A stretch of DNA of 16,821 nucleotides from Deltaproteobacteria bacterium (GCA_017861095.1 JAGFXI010000051.1:1-16821); one strand, 5' to 3'; counted from the first letter of the stretch, positions 6,882-14,226 are shown. The notes: generated by a model not told the origin, from the sequence alone. A program made the numbers and translations.

Positions 6882-7766
6882 ATGGCGGAACGCGACGAAC
6901 GTTGTATGGTGATTGACTGCCATACTCACATTTTCCCTCCTCCCATCTGTCAGGACCGAGCCCCGTACCTGGCTGCCGATCCCGCCTTTCGCATCCTCTA
7001 CAGCTCCCCTCGAGCCCGAATCATCGAGGCGAATGCCTTGATCGATGAGATGGACCGCTCCGGGGTGGATCGGGCTGTGGCCATGGGCTTTCCTTGGAGT
7101 GATCCCGACCTTGTTCGCCGTCACAACGACTACGTAGGGGAGGCGGCCGATCGTTGGGGCGGGAGGCTTCTGCCCTTTGTCTGCGTGGATCCCCGGGCGT
7201 CTGCCGCGGCCAACGAGGTGGAGCGTTGTCTGGCTGCGGGAATGCGCGGGGTAGGCGAGCTGGCCTTCTACACCGACGTGCTTGATGAATGGCTGATGGA
7301 GGCCCTTGATCCCATAGCTTCCAATTGCCAAGCCCGGCAGGTACCCATAATGCTCCACGCCAACGAGCCGGTGGGGCATGACTACCCGGGCAAGGCCGAC
7401 GTACCGGCTGGGGGCCTGTACCGGCTCATTCGATCCTTCCCGGAGAATCGCTTCATCCTCGCCCACTGGGGTGGGGGGCTTCTCTTTTACGAGCTCCTGA
7501 AGAGGGAGGCGCGGGAGGTGCTGGGCCGGGTCGCCTATGACACCGCGGCCTCCCCGTTCCTGTACGACCCGACGGTGTACGCCGTGGCGGTGCGTATTGT
7601 GGGCGCGAGGCGAATCCTCTTCGGGAGCGACTTTCCCCTCATTTCACCGAAGCGTTATTTTGAGGAGATGGCCAGCGCGGGCCTGGGCTCAGAGGATATA
7701 GCCTGGATCCGTGGTCGCGCGGCCTTTGAGTGGCTCGGGCTCGGCACCGCCGCCCTGACCGGATAA
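6882..7766 (+). CDS. Amidohydrolase family (TIM-barrel metal-dependent hydrolase)
   Basis: This encodes 294 residues from ATG 6882. Met9 (6906), which directly precedes VIDCHTHIF, is an equally possible start, and neither has a strong ribosome site. Metal-site motifs typical of Amidohydrolase_2 are in order: CHTH (His14, His16), GELAFY (Glu126), MLHANEP (His159), AHWGGG (His195) and FGSDFPLI (Asp250). The family uses one divalent metal in a TIM barrel for hydrolysis or decarboxylation of small molecules, and this branch is usually annotated only as metal-dependent hydrolase. No signal peptide is visible, so it is cytoplasmic. It is followed 9 bases later by the unknown gene at 7776, so the two are almost certainly co-transcribed. 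Confidence 0.9.
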   Translation: MAERDERCMVIDCHTHIFPPPICQDRAPYLAADPAFRILYSSPRARIIEANALIDEMDRSGVDRAVAMGFPWSDPDLVRRHNDYVGEAADRWGGRLLPFVCVDPRASAAANEVERCLAAGMRGVGELAFYTDVLDEWLMEALDPIASNCQARQVPIMLHANEPVGHDYPGKADVPAGGLYRLIRSFPENRFILAHWGGGLLFYELLKREAREVLGRVAYDTAASPFLYDPTVYAVAVRIVGARRILFGSDFPLISPKRYFEEMASAGLGSEDIAWIRGRAAFEWLGLGTAALTG

Positions 7767-7775
7767 GGAGAGGAC

Positions 7776-8168
7776 ATGACGGTTCTCGAAGCTGATCTCA
7801 AGAAGGCGTTGGAAGCGGAGGTGGGTCGGATTCCCAAACCCTTTCGGACGGATGGGGTGATTCAGCAGACCATCAAGTGTTTCCTCTACGCCCTTCTGAA
7901 GGCGGCCGATCTGTGGCCGGTCCCCGACTTCAGGCCGCCTCGGCTCACCGACGGGCTCCTGGAGATCATCGGCCTCGATCGCTCTGGGGCCGTGGTCTGC
8001 TGCTTCGCCGTCCGTCCGGTGGTCGAGCTCAAAGCGGTCAAGAGCCTGGAGGCCCTCGATGTGGAGAACAAGTGGATGATCACCTTTTCCGCCCTGAGTA
8101 AGAAGGTAAAGGAGAGCACCTTCTTTCTGAAGCCGGGCATCCAGCACCTCCACCTGGAGTGGAAATAA
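7776..8168 (+). CDS. Small protein of unknown function linked to the amidohydrolase
   Basis: This encodes 130 residues from ATG 7776 with a very good ribosome site (AAGGAGAGG overlapping the preceding stop codon). I do not recognise a family. It has a basic/acidic helical N-terminus (EADLKKALEAEVGRI), a conserved-looking hydrophobic helix around residues 30-45 (QQTIKCFLYALLKAADLW), then a beta-rich domain (LLEIIGLDRSGAVVCCFAVRP and KWMITFSALSKKVKESTFFLKPG) ending HLHLEWK. No signal or membrane segment is obvious and there is no catalytic signature. The 9-base spacing implies a functional link to the amidohydrolase. A role as partner or regulator is only a guess. Confidence 0.75.
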   Translation: MTVLEADLKKALEAEVGRIPKPFRTDGVIQQTIKCFLYALLKAADLWPVPDFRPPRLTDGLLEIIGLDRSGAVVCCFAVRPVVELKAVKSLEALDVENKWMITFSALSKKVKESTFFLKPGIQHLHLEWK

Positions 8169-8252
8169 GATGACCGTCGTGGCGGGACCGCCCGAGCACC
8201 TGCCTCTCCCTTGTAATAAAGTTAACAAGCTGAAACGACGGGCCTTTTCACC

Positions 8253-8281
8253 TTGACTTACCTGGGAGCATCTGGAATATA
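8253..8281 (+). promoter_or_regulatory. Weak sigma-70-like promoter in the antiporter leader
   Basis: TTGACT (8253-8258) is followed after 17 bases by AATATA (8276-8281). The -35 is good and the -10 is poor. If used, the antiporter mRNA would have an untranslated leader of about 630 bases, which would include the hairpins at 8502 and 8645. Confidence 0.3.
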
Positions 8282-8501
8282 GACAATATCGGGCATGCTC
8301 CCGTTCTGATCTCCCCTTCGAGTTCCGTGGAGGCAGCTTGTATCTCTGACGAGATCTCCGTTGCGGAATTCACTTGGCATCATGTTCGTGCTCCTCCTCC
8401 ACTGATCCGGTTCTCTTTTCCCCCGTGCCTGACGCCGCGCTAGTACCGTGTTCGAGTCCACTGAAAGGAGGTGACGGAAAGGTTCAGCCCCACGCCACAG
8501 T

Positions 8502-8522
8502 CCCGAGCGGTGGCCGCTCGGG
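8502..8522 (+). other. Perfect 9-bp hairpin in the antiporter leader
   Basis: CCCGAGCGG (8502-8510) and CCGCTCGGG (8514-8522) pair fully across a TGG loop. No T-tract follows, so it is not a standard terminator. A purine run that would make an anti-Shine-Dalgarno target (AAAGGAGGTGA, 8464-8474) lies just before it but is followed by no gene. Confidence 0.6.
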
Positions 8523-8644
8523 GAGATGTTGCACAGTCGGTACCGCTTCTGCTTCTTGGGCGAATCGTTTTTTCGCGCCTGGGCCGCGCCACGGTCTAAC
8601 GGCCTAGTCTGGTTCAACAGAAATTATTGCTTTGCCAACCATGG

Positions 8645-8672
8645 CCCGATCTCTGCGAGGTCGGGTTCGACC
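8645..8672 (+). other. Two mutually exclusive hairpins in the antiporter leader
   Basis: CCCGATCT (8645-8652) pairs with AGGTCGGG (8658-8665), with one G-T wobble and a five-base loop. GGTCG (8659-8663) can instead pair with CGACC (8668-8672) across GGTT. The shared segment means the RNA could hold only one at a time. Confidence 0.45.
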
Positions 8673-8914
8673 CTGGAAGAGACCACTCAAAGACCCCCCT
8701 CGGGTGAACCTGGTCTGGAGTGTGGTGACAGGAGATCCCCACTCTTTCGGGATTCATCGTCCGCTACCCAGGATGATTCTTCGGCCCGGGCCTACCCGTC
8801 TCCATTTGGGCCAGGGCGAATCTTCCAGACAGGCCTGAGACGAGAGCGAACGACGAGGCGGAAGAAAGGTACCGGCAGAGACGACCGACTCAAGAAATCA
8901 AAGGAGGGAACGGT

Positions 8915-10225
8915 ATGGCGGATAAAGTCCCTGGAAAAGCGTGGGTGGTTACCTTTGCTGGAACCGCCATCAATCTGTGTTTGGGCATCTTGTATGCCTG
9001 GAGCGTCTGGGCCAAGGTCTTGATTAAGGAGGACATGGCAGGTCAGGTGATGACCGGGATGAACGCAGGCTGGCCCTATCTGACCAATGCCCAGGCTGCG
9101 ACGCCTTTTTCGCTTTGCGTCATCATGTTTGCCCTGCTCATGATCCCTGGAGGGCGTATTCAGGACAAGTACGGTCCCAAGGTGGGCGCTACCACGGGAG
9201 GACTCTTCCTGGCGGTGGGCTGCATCGTTGCCGGGTTGATGAAAAGCTACACGGGCTTGATCTTCGGTTTCGGGATTTTGGGTGGCATCGGCATGGGGAT
9301 CGGTTACGCAGCACCGACACCCGCCGCCCTGAAGTGGTTCGGGCCGCATAAGCGCGGTCTGATTGCCGGCCTGGTGGTCGGTGGGTACGGCGGCGCCGCC
9401 CTCTACGTCTCCCCCCTCGCTAATTACCTCATCAACAGTGGTGGTTTATCCTACAGCTTCTACTTCCTGGGGATCATGTTTGCAGCGGTCACCATCATCG
9501 CCGGTCAGCTCCTGTCCTGGCCGCCAGCCGGGTATGTTCCACCGGCTGCGCCGGTGAAACCTGGTGCGGCGGCGGCCCCGACCGTCACCAAGGTCGATTG
9601 GGTTGCCGGCGACATGATCAAGACGTGGCAGTTCTTCGCTCTGGTGATCATGTTCATCGGTACCACCCAGTCCGGTCTGTTGGTTATTGCCTTTGCTGCG
9701 AAAATTCTGGCTGATACCGCCAAGGGCATTCCTTTCTTTGACACCAATGCCTGGATTCTCGCCTCCTATGGTGGTCTGGTCAATGCCCTCGGACGGGTGG
9801 GCACCGGTATGTATTCCGATAAGATCGGCCGCGGCAACGCCTACACTGTCAATTGCCTTGTTTCGGCCCTCTGTCTGTTTGCTCTACCCAGCATCATGGG
9901 CGCCAGGAACCTGTTCTTCTTGTTCCTCGCCGTGGGAATTGCCTACTGGCAGTATGGTGGCGGACTGGCCCTCATGCCTTCCTTCACCGCTGACTTCTTT
10001 GGTCCCAAGAACCTCGGTTTCAACTACGGTCTGGTGTTCATCGGGTGGGGTCTCGGCTTCTTCATGGCGCGTTTGGGCGGAACCATTAAAGACGTCACGG
10101 GCAGCCTGAACTGGGCGTTTTACCTGTCAGGTATGGTGCTGATTGTTGCGGTGATCCTCTGCAGGATTACCAAGAGACCAACTACGACAGGTGAGAAGGC
10201 TGCTACTGCCAAGGCGAAAGCCTGA
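8915..10225 (+). CDS. OFA family MFS transporter (oxalate/formate antiporter type)
   Basis: This encodes 436 residues from ATG 8915 behind an excellent AAAGGAGGG site. It has about twelve membrane segments in two halves. The MFS loop motif GGRIQDKYGPKVG (79-91) lies between segments 2 and 3, and a related GRVGTGMYSDKIGRG lies in the second half. The stretch YAAPTPAALKWFGPHKRG followed by GLVVGGYGGAALYVSPL is characteristic of the oxalate:formate antiporter subgroup. Members exchange carboxylates such as oxalate/formate; others carry different monocarboxylates, so the substrate is not settled. The cytoplasmic loop between halves is Pro/Ala-rich (VPPAAPVKPGAAAAP), and the C-terminus is a Lys/Ala tail. 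Codons use T and A in the third position more often than in neighbouring genes. That fits high expression or later acquisition. It is monocistronic, between a long leader and a terminator. Confidence 0.93.
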   Translation: MADKVPGKAWVVTFAGTAINLCLGILYAWSVWAKVLIKEDMAGQVMTGMNAGWPYLTNAQAATPFSLCVIMFALLMIPGGRIQDKYGPKVGATTGGLFLAVGCIVAGLMKSYTGLIFGFGILGGIGMGIGYAAPTPAALKWFGPHKRGLIAGLVVGGYGGAALYVSPLANYLINSGGLSYSFYFLGIMFAAVTIIAGQLLSWPPAGYVPPAAPVKPGAAAAPTVTKVDWVAGDMIKTWQFFALVIMFIGTTQSGLLVIAFAAKILADTAKGIPFFDTNAWILASYGGLVNALGRVGTGMYSDKIGRGNAYTVNCLVSALCLFALPSIMGARNLFFLFLAVGIAYWQYGGGLALMPSFTADFFGPKNLGFNYGLVFIGWGLGFFMARLGGTIKDVTGSLNWAFYLSGMVLIVAVILCRITKRPTTTGEKAATAKAKA

Positions 10226-10284
10226 TTGCAGCGTGGGTAACCTAGCTGATCGGGTGATTGCTCGACCGGCATGATTGGGATCGT

Positions 10285-10319
10285 AGAAGGCAGGAAGGTT
10301 CTTTCCTGCCTTCTCCTTT
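10285..10319 (+). terminator. Rho-independent terminator after the OFA gene
   Basis: AGAAGGCAGGAA (10285-10296) and TTCCTGCCTTCT (10303-10314) form a perfect 12-bp stem with a six-base loop, 60 bases after the stop codon. The downstream tract CCTTTG is only moderately T-rich. Some readthrough into the next gene, 15 bases further on, is possible. Confidence 0.78.
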
Positions 10320-10329
10320 GTCCGCAACA

Positions 10330-10980
10330 GTGGAAGAACTCGGCGTGGAACAGCGCGAACTCTTCTCAATTCCCTATCTGATCGATCCCCGTACTTTTGC
10401 CTTCGACGACCTGGTCACCTTCTGCGTCGCAGTCCTCATTGCCGTGCTTGTCAATGCCGAGGCTCAGGCCTACGTGGCAACCCTCCTTGGCGATGCCAGA
10501 CCCGGGGCGAAAGACCGCCTCCACTTCAACGCCTTCCTCCACCTCGACCCTCTCGGGACCCTCGGCTTCCTCGTGGCGGGTATGGGCTGGGCGAAACGGG
10601 TGGATGTGGATCCCAGTAAGTTCGAGCATCCCATCTGGTATCTTGTGCTCGCCCGCTGTGCCGGCCCGTTCGCCAACTTCCTCATGGCTAACGTGGCCGC
10701 GAGCATCGTCTGGCTTCTCCACACCCTCTCAATCGATGCCCGGGTTTTCATGATGGTTCTTGCCGTGAATCTGACCGTTGCTGTGTATAACCTCCTGCCT
10801 CTCCCGCCTCTTACCGGCGGCGCGCTGGTCTCGGCCCTCTTGCCCGAGCAGGGCGGGCGGTTCCGCCAGCTCTACGAGCAGGTGGGCCCTTACTTGCTCC
10901 TCGCCCTGCTTTTGCTCGACCGGATTGCGGACGGGCAGATCATTGAGGGAAACGCGAAATCTTTCTCGTTGAGACGATGA
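10330..10980 (+). CDS. Catalytically degenerate site-2 protease (M50) homologue, membrane protein
   Basis: This encodes 216 residues from GTG 10330. GTG 10345 and TTG 10318 are other in-frame starts; the frame is open back to 10258, but that part encodes the terminator hairpin. The layout follows M50 rhomboid-like S2P proteins: a first membrane helix ending LVNAEAQAYVATLLGDARPGA, then FNAFLHLDPLGT, GMGWAKRVDVDPSKFEHP, ARCAGPFANFLMANV and a late helix YNLLPLPPLTGGALVSALLP. In active enzymes the first motif is HExxH and the last contains PxDG. Here they are NAEAQ (42-46) and PPLTGG (160-164), so both zinc-binding His, the catalytic Glu and the third ligand Asp are all replaced. The framework residues around them are kept, arguing for a structural or substrate-binding role. 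The stop overlaps the next start (ATGA), so it is translationally coupled to the kinase. Confidence 0.85.
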   Translation: MEELGVEQRELFSIPYLIDPRTFAFDDLVTFCVAVLIAVLVNAEAQAYVATLLGDARPGAKDRLHFNAFLHLDPLGTLGFLVAGMGWAKRVDVDPSKFEHPIWYLVLARCAGPFANFLMANVAASIVWLLHTLSIDARVFMMVLAVNLTVAVYNLLPLPPLTGGALVSALLPEQGGRFRQLYEQVGPYLLLALLLLDRIADGQIIEGNAKSFSLRR

Positions 10981-12704
10981 CGATGAGGCGGGCATTGCTG
11001 ATTACCAACGACGCCGAGATCGTTAACGAGATCCGACAGATTCTCGCCGGACACGGCTATGAAATCATTGTCGCCCCTCACCGTGTGGAGGCGGTAGCGC
11101 AGGCTGAGGCTTTACTCCCCGAGGTCATTCTTCTCCACCTGGCGAGCCTTGCTTCCAGCGAGCTCCAGATCCTTCATCGCCTCGGCAGGCGCGGAATCAC
11201 CAAGCAGGTGGGCGTCATCCTCCTTCTGGAGGGATTCGACGAGGAGGATGTCGCTTGTGCCCTCGAGGAAGGGGCTGCCGATTATCTTGTCCGGCCTTTC
11301 GACCCGGACCGGCTGGTCCGCCGGGTGGGGGTTCTGGCCCGGATGCGCCAGGAGGCGAGAAGGCGATGGGACGTGCTTTCCAGTCACGCAGACTTACGAG
11401 AGGATGTCCCCCATGGATCCTTCCTCAGCACCCGGGAAGGCCGGTTGGTGAAGGTCAACGAGAACCTGGTCAGGATGCTCGGATACGGGAGGAAGGAGGA
11501 TCTTGTCGGGGTCGACGCGGAACGGGAGATCTACTGGAACCCCAGGGACAGCCAGCTTTTCCAGGATATTCTCGAGCGGCAAGGCGCGGTCGAGAATTTC
11601 CCCGTCCAGTTCCGGCGCAAGGACGGCAAAAAAATCACAGTGTTTCTCGACGGCCGTTTGATCCGGGACGACGCGGGCGCATGGGTCGGCTACGCCGCCG
11701 CGAAAGTGGAGCAGCGTGAGCCTTACCGGCTCACTGATCAAGAACAAGAGGGGGCCGTCGTTGAAACCTCCCCGAAGACGGAGCTGCCGGCTGAGGGAAC
11801 CCGGGAGAAGGGGGAGCCGGGCCCGTCTCGTGCAGTGAAGGCGGATCAAGGCGGCCTCCTGCACAGGCTGCTCCCCTGGATGTTCCCCCGCCGGGGTGAG
11901 CCTGCCTCTCGCGTAAAGGCCGCCGAGCTCGTTGGCGGCCGTTTTGAGAAGGTCGAGCGCCTGGGAATGGGAAGCTACGGCGAGATCTGGAAGGTGCGGG
12001 ACATGGCGGAGGGGGAAGGGGCCGCCGCGTACGTGGCCAAGATTCCTCGGAGCAAGAAGCTCAATTACCAGATCCGGCGGGAGGCTGCCATCTGTGAGCG
12101 CCTCAGGGGGCACCCCAACGCGGTCACCATCGTCGGGGTGGTGGAGGATGGGGGTCGGATGGTGTTGGTCCAGGAATTCGTGGAAGGGCCGACGCTCCGG
12201 GAGCTCCTGGAGCGCCCTCTCTGGGAAGCGGAGCGCGAGAGCATCGCCCTCCAGGTGATCGATATCGCGGCACATGCCCATGGGAACCGCATCGTCCACC
12301 GGGACATAAAGCCGGAGAATATCATCGTCCGTCCGGACGGCGTGGTGAAGCTCCTTGACTACGGCGCTGCCAAGGAATTGAAGGACCGGGACGTGAGCAG
12401 CACAATGGTGGGATCACGGCCGTTCATGGCGCCGGAGCAGATCATGGGGGAGAGTCAGATCGCCAGTGACGTGTGGGCCCTCGGGGTGATCATGTATGCC
12501 CTCTACACCGAGCATCTCCCCTTTTACCACGACAACGAAAAGGTGCTGATGGACATGATCCTCACCCTGGAACCTGAGCCGCCACGGAGCCTGTATCCGG
12601 CCATCCCGGTGGCCCTGGAGGAGATCATCCTGAGGTGTCTCAAGAAGGATCCCCGGGCGCGCTATCCGGACGCAGGCGCCCTGAAAGAGGCCGTGCTAAG
12701 GTAG
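10977..12704 (+). CDS. Degenerate receiver - PAS - Ser/Thr protein kinase
   Basis: This encodes 575 residues from ATG 10977, overlapping the previous stop by ATGA. Residues about 3-125 have the receiver-domain pattern (RALLITNDAEIV, EVILLHLASL, DYLVRPFDPDRL). The phospho-acceptor Asp is His54, the switch Thr/Ser region reads LLLEG, and the conserved Lys is Arg106. Residues about 147-245 form a PAS domain (LSTREGRLVKVNENLVRMLGY, then FRRKDGKKITVFLDG). A linker of about 75 residues, rich in Pro, Glu and Lys, follows. Residues about 322-575 are a Hanks-type kinase with Gly loop GMGSYG (330-335), AYVAK (Lys355), Glu369, HRDIKPEN (441-448), DYG in place of DFG (461-463), APE (485-487) and SDVWALG. 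All catalytic residues needed for phosphotransfer are present. It has no membrane segment of its own and may be held at the membrane by its coupled partner. Confidence 0.92.
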   Translation: MTMRRALLITNDAEIVNEIRQILAGHGYEIIVAPHRVEAVAQAEALLPEVILLHLASLASSELQILHRLGRRGITKQVGVILLLEGFDEEDVACALEEGAADYLVRPFDPDRLVRRVGVLARMRQEARRRWDVLSSHADLREDVPHGSFLSTREGRLVKVNENLVRMLGYGRKEDLVGVDAEREIYWNPRDSQLFQDILERQGAVENFPVQFRRKDGKKITVFLDGRLIRDDAGAWVGYAAAKVEQREPYRLTDQEQEGAVVETSPKTELPAEGTREKGEPGPSRAVKADQGGLLHRLLPWMFPRRGEPASRVKAAELVGGRFEKVERLGMGSYGEIWKVRDMAEGEGAAAYVAKIPRSKKLNYQIRREAAICERLRGHPNAVTIVGVVEDGGRMVLVQEFVEGPTLRELLERPLWEAERESIALQVIDIAAHAHGNRIVHRDIKPENIIVRPDGVVKLLDYGAAKELKDRDVSSTMVGSRPFMAPEQIMGESQIASDVWALGVIMYALYTEHLPFYHDNEKVLMDMILTLEPEPPRSLYPAIPVALEEIILRCLKKDPRARYPDAGALKEAVLR

Positions 12705-12749
12705 TCTGCGACGCAAAGCGCATGCGGAGCCACTACCTTCCTTGGCTAG
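12704..12749 (-). repeat. Dispersed repeat, inverted copy of 6082-6127
   Basis: Read on the plus strand, these 46 bases match the reverse complement of 6082-6127 at 39 positions, including CGGAGCCACTACCTTCCTT without a mismatch. The copy begins at the last base of the kinase stop codon. Both copies are intergenic. Confidence 0.7.
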
Positions 12750-12758
12750 CAGGAGTCT

Positions 12759-12822
12759 GTAGGGTGGGCACTGCCCACCGAATGGACTATTACCGATTTA
12801 TGGTGGGCCAAGCCCACCCTAC
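12759..12822. repeat. 64-bp nested palindromic element
   Basis: The outer ends GTAGGGTGGGC (12759-12769) and GCCCACCCTAC (12812-12822) are perfect 11-bp inverted repeats. Each half can also fold alone: GGTGGGC-ACT-GCCCACC (12763-12779) and GGTGGGC-CAA-GCCCACC (12802-12818). The middle is AT-rich. GTAGGGTGGGC-ended palindromes of this kind occur between genes in many unrelated bacterial genomes. It lies at the convergent junction between the kinase and the acetyltransferase and could act as a bidirectional transcript end. Confidence 0.8.
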
Positions 12823-12908
12823 ATTGAAGCCGGCCACCATGTGAGGGGCGTGGATGGTAAGAGGCAGGGTGATTTGCTCGACAAAGCTGCGTGGTCGCAG
12901 GCAACGCC

Positions 12909-13460
12909 CTACCCGTATTGCGTCCCCACATCGCACACCATGATGACCACATCGGTGCTCCGACCGTGGAGGTCCTTGACCAGCCCTTCGATGACCGCCT
13001 TGCTCGAGAATCCCGCCTTTCTGAATACAGCGATGGCCCCCGGAGCGCTAAGGGGGAGCTCAGCCCAGAGCTTTTCCAGTCCGAGCTCAGTCGCCAACTC
13101 GACCATCTCATGGACGAGCAAGATTCCCAACCCCCGGTTATGGTAGTCTGCGGCGACGACGACCCGGACGGTGCCGATGTGGCGCTTCCAGCCCCGGGGT
13201 ATCCGATGCAGGGTGGCGTCTCCGACAACGCGATCTCCGGTCAGGGCGAGAAGGGGAAACACCCGGCTGTAATCGATGTGCTCGGTCCAGGACCGGATCA
13301 CCTCGGGATCGGTCACGTCGTGGCGCAGAAAAATCCGTTGTTCTCTAGGCAACGACTGAAAAAAGGTAATGAGCTTCTCCCGGTCCTCCGCCACCATGGG
13401 CCGGAGCACTACCCGGCTCCCATCTTTGAGCTTCCCCTCTTTCTCGTATGTATGCACCAT
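12909..13460 (-). CDS. GNAT family N-acetyltransferase
   Basis: This encodes 183 residues from ATG 13460 with GGAGGG upstream. The acetyl-CoA-binding motif A lies at about residues 98-118 (RVVVAADYHNRGLGILLVHEM, with the pyrophosphate loop HNRGLG at 107-112). The later GAIAVFRKAGF (141-151) is the usual motif B. The N-terminal part has the DGSRVVLRPMVAEDREKL pattern of acetyltransferases that also occur fused to acyl-CoA synthetases as protein lysine acetyltransferases. A protein-acetylating role is therefore possible but unproven. It starts 19 bases after the metallophosphoesterase stop codon, so the two form an operon. Confidence 0.9.
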   Translation of the reverse strand: MVHTYEKEGKLKDGSRVVLRPMVAEDREKLITFFQSLPREQRIFLRHDVTDPEVIRSWTEHIDYSRVFPLLALTGDRVVGDATLHRIPRGWKRHIGTVRVVVAADYHNRGLGILLVHEMVELATELGLEKLWAELPLSAPGAIAVFRKAGFSSKAVIEGLVKDLHGRSTDVVIMVCDVGTQYG

Positions 13461-13479
13461 GATTCCCTCCAGAAGAAGG

Positions 13480-14226
13480 TCACACCCCTGCCGCCAGTCG
13501 TTCCGCCAGGTAGTCCGGGAGGCGGGCCTCGCGGATCTTGGCCTGAGCGAGCCGCAGATCGTAGGGCACCAATCTGAACTCGATGGCGGGGGGGTCGGCG
13601 GTGACGATTAGATACGACGCCTCCCAGTGATGATTCCGCGGCTGCCCCACGCTACCGGGGTTGATGAGATACATCTCTTCGGGGTCCAGTGCCATGGGTC
13701 CCCGAGGGATGGGGAGACTCTGGACTCTGCCCCGCACGTCCCTCTGCCAGAGGGCGCGATGGTGAGTGTGTCCAAAGAAGGCGATTCGCACTTCCGGCAT
13801 CCGGTGGCGCATGTAAGCGAAGGCCTTCTTCGCCTGGAAAAGATAAAAGATATAGGCCTCCGGATTGTCCGGCGCCCCGTGGAAGAGGATGTAGCGATCC
13901 CAGAGAAGTAAGGTGTCGGGGAGACTGGCCAGAAAATCCTTCTGTTCCGCGTTCAGAGCGCTCGCCGACCAGAGCACCGCCTGATGGGCGAAAATGTTGA
14001 AGCCTTCGGCAAAGCGCGGCTGCACAGCGGCCCGGTCGTGGTTTCCCTGGAGACTGATCATCTGATGCCGCCTCGCCAGGTCAACGCATTCCCCCGGGCT
14101 GGCGTTGTATCCTACCAGGTCTCCCAGGTTAATGATGGCTGACGCCGGTTCCTTGGCACAATCCTGGAGGACCGCCTCGAAGGCTTCCAGATTCGAGTGA
14201 ACATCAGCTAGTACTGCAAGTCTCAT
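13480..14226 (-). CDS. Metallophosphoesterase, calcineurin-like
   Basis: This encodes 248 residues from ATG 14226 (MRLAVLADVHSN). The frame is open back to a GTG at 14301, but those 25 extra residues (Pro/Arg-rich) precede the first catalytic strand and look non-native. All dimetal motifs are present: DVH (Asp8, His10), GDLVGY (Asp36), GNHD (61-64), FHG (His116) and GHTH (152-155). The family hydrolyses phosphoesters in the cytoplasm; this compact form resembles predicted phosphodiesterases/protein phosphatases of the YfcE-like branch. Substrate is unknown. Given the Ser/Thr kinase encoded nearby on the other strand, a phosphoprotein substrate is conceivable but speculative. It lies 103 bases downstream of the VWA gene and 19 bases upstream of the GNAT gene, so it may be part of the same minus-strand transcript. 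Confidence 0.92.
   Translation of the reverse strand: MRLAVLADVHSNLEAFEAVLQDCAKEPASAIINLGDLVGYNASPGECVDLARRHQMISLQGNHDRAAVQPRFAEGFNIFAHQAVLWSASALNAEQKDFLASLPDTLLLWDRYILFHGAPDNPEAYIFYLFQAKKAFAYMRHRMPEVRIAFFGHTHHRALWQRDVRGRVQSLPIPRGPMALDPEEMYLINPGSVGQPRNHHWEASYLIVTADPPAIEFRLVPYDLRLAQAKIREARLPDYLAERLAAGV

Larger units (their letters stand above)
8169..8914. other. Long gene-free leader in front of the OFA antiporter gene
   Basis: No gene can be supported in these 746 bases: open frames are short, lack ribosome sites and family motifs, and overlap in several frames. The stretch holds a weak promoter candidate (8253-8281), a perfect 9-bp hairpin (8502-8522), alternative hairpins at 8645-8672 and the 10-base palindrome GGCCCGGGCC (8783-8792). 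It ends with AAAGGAGGGAACGGT before the antiporter ATG. I tried to match known riboswitch cores (TPP, cobalamin, molybdenum cofactor) by eye and found none. Confidence 0.6.

Noticed and set aside
6225..7466. 413-codon open frame on the minus strand across the HNH and amidohydrolase genes
   Set aside because: It is antisense to two genes with clear family motifs, has low-complexity His/Gly/Pro-rich composition and no domain signature. Long antisense frames are expected at this GC content.
8450..8459. GTTCGAGTCC, a tRNA T-loop-like sequence
   Set aside because: The flanks do not form a 5-bp T-stem, and no acceptor, D or anticodon arm can be drawn around it.
10258..10329. N-terminal extension of the M50-like protein to the first in-frame start
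   Set aside because: The extension would be encoded by the terminator hairpin of the OFA gene and has no membrane or domain character, so a start after 10314 is more likely.
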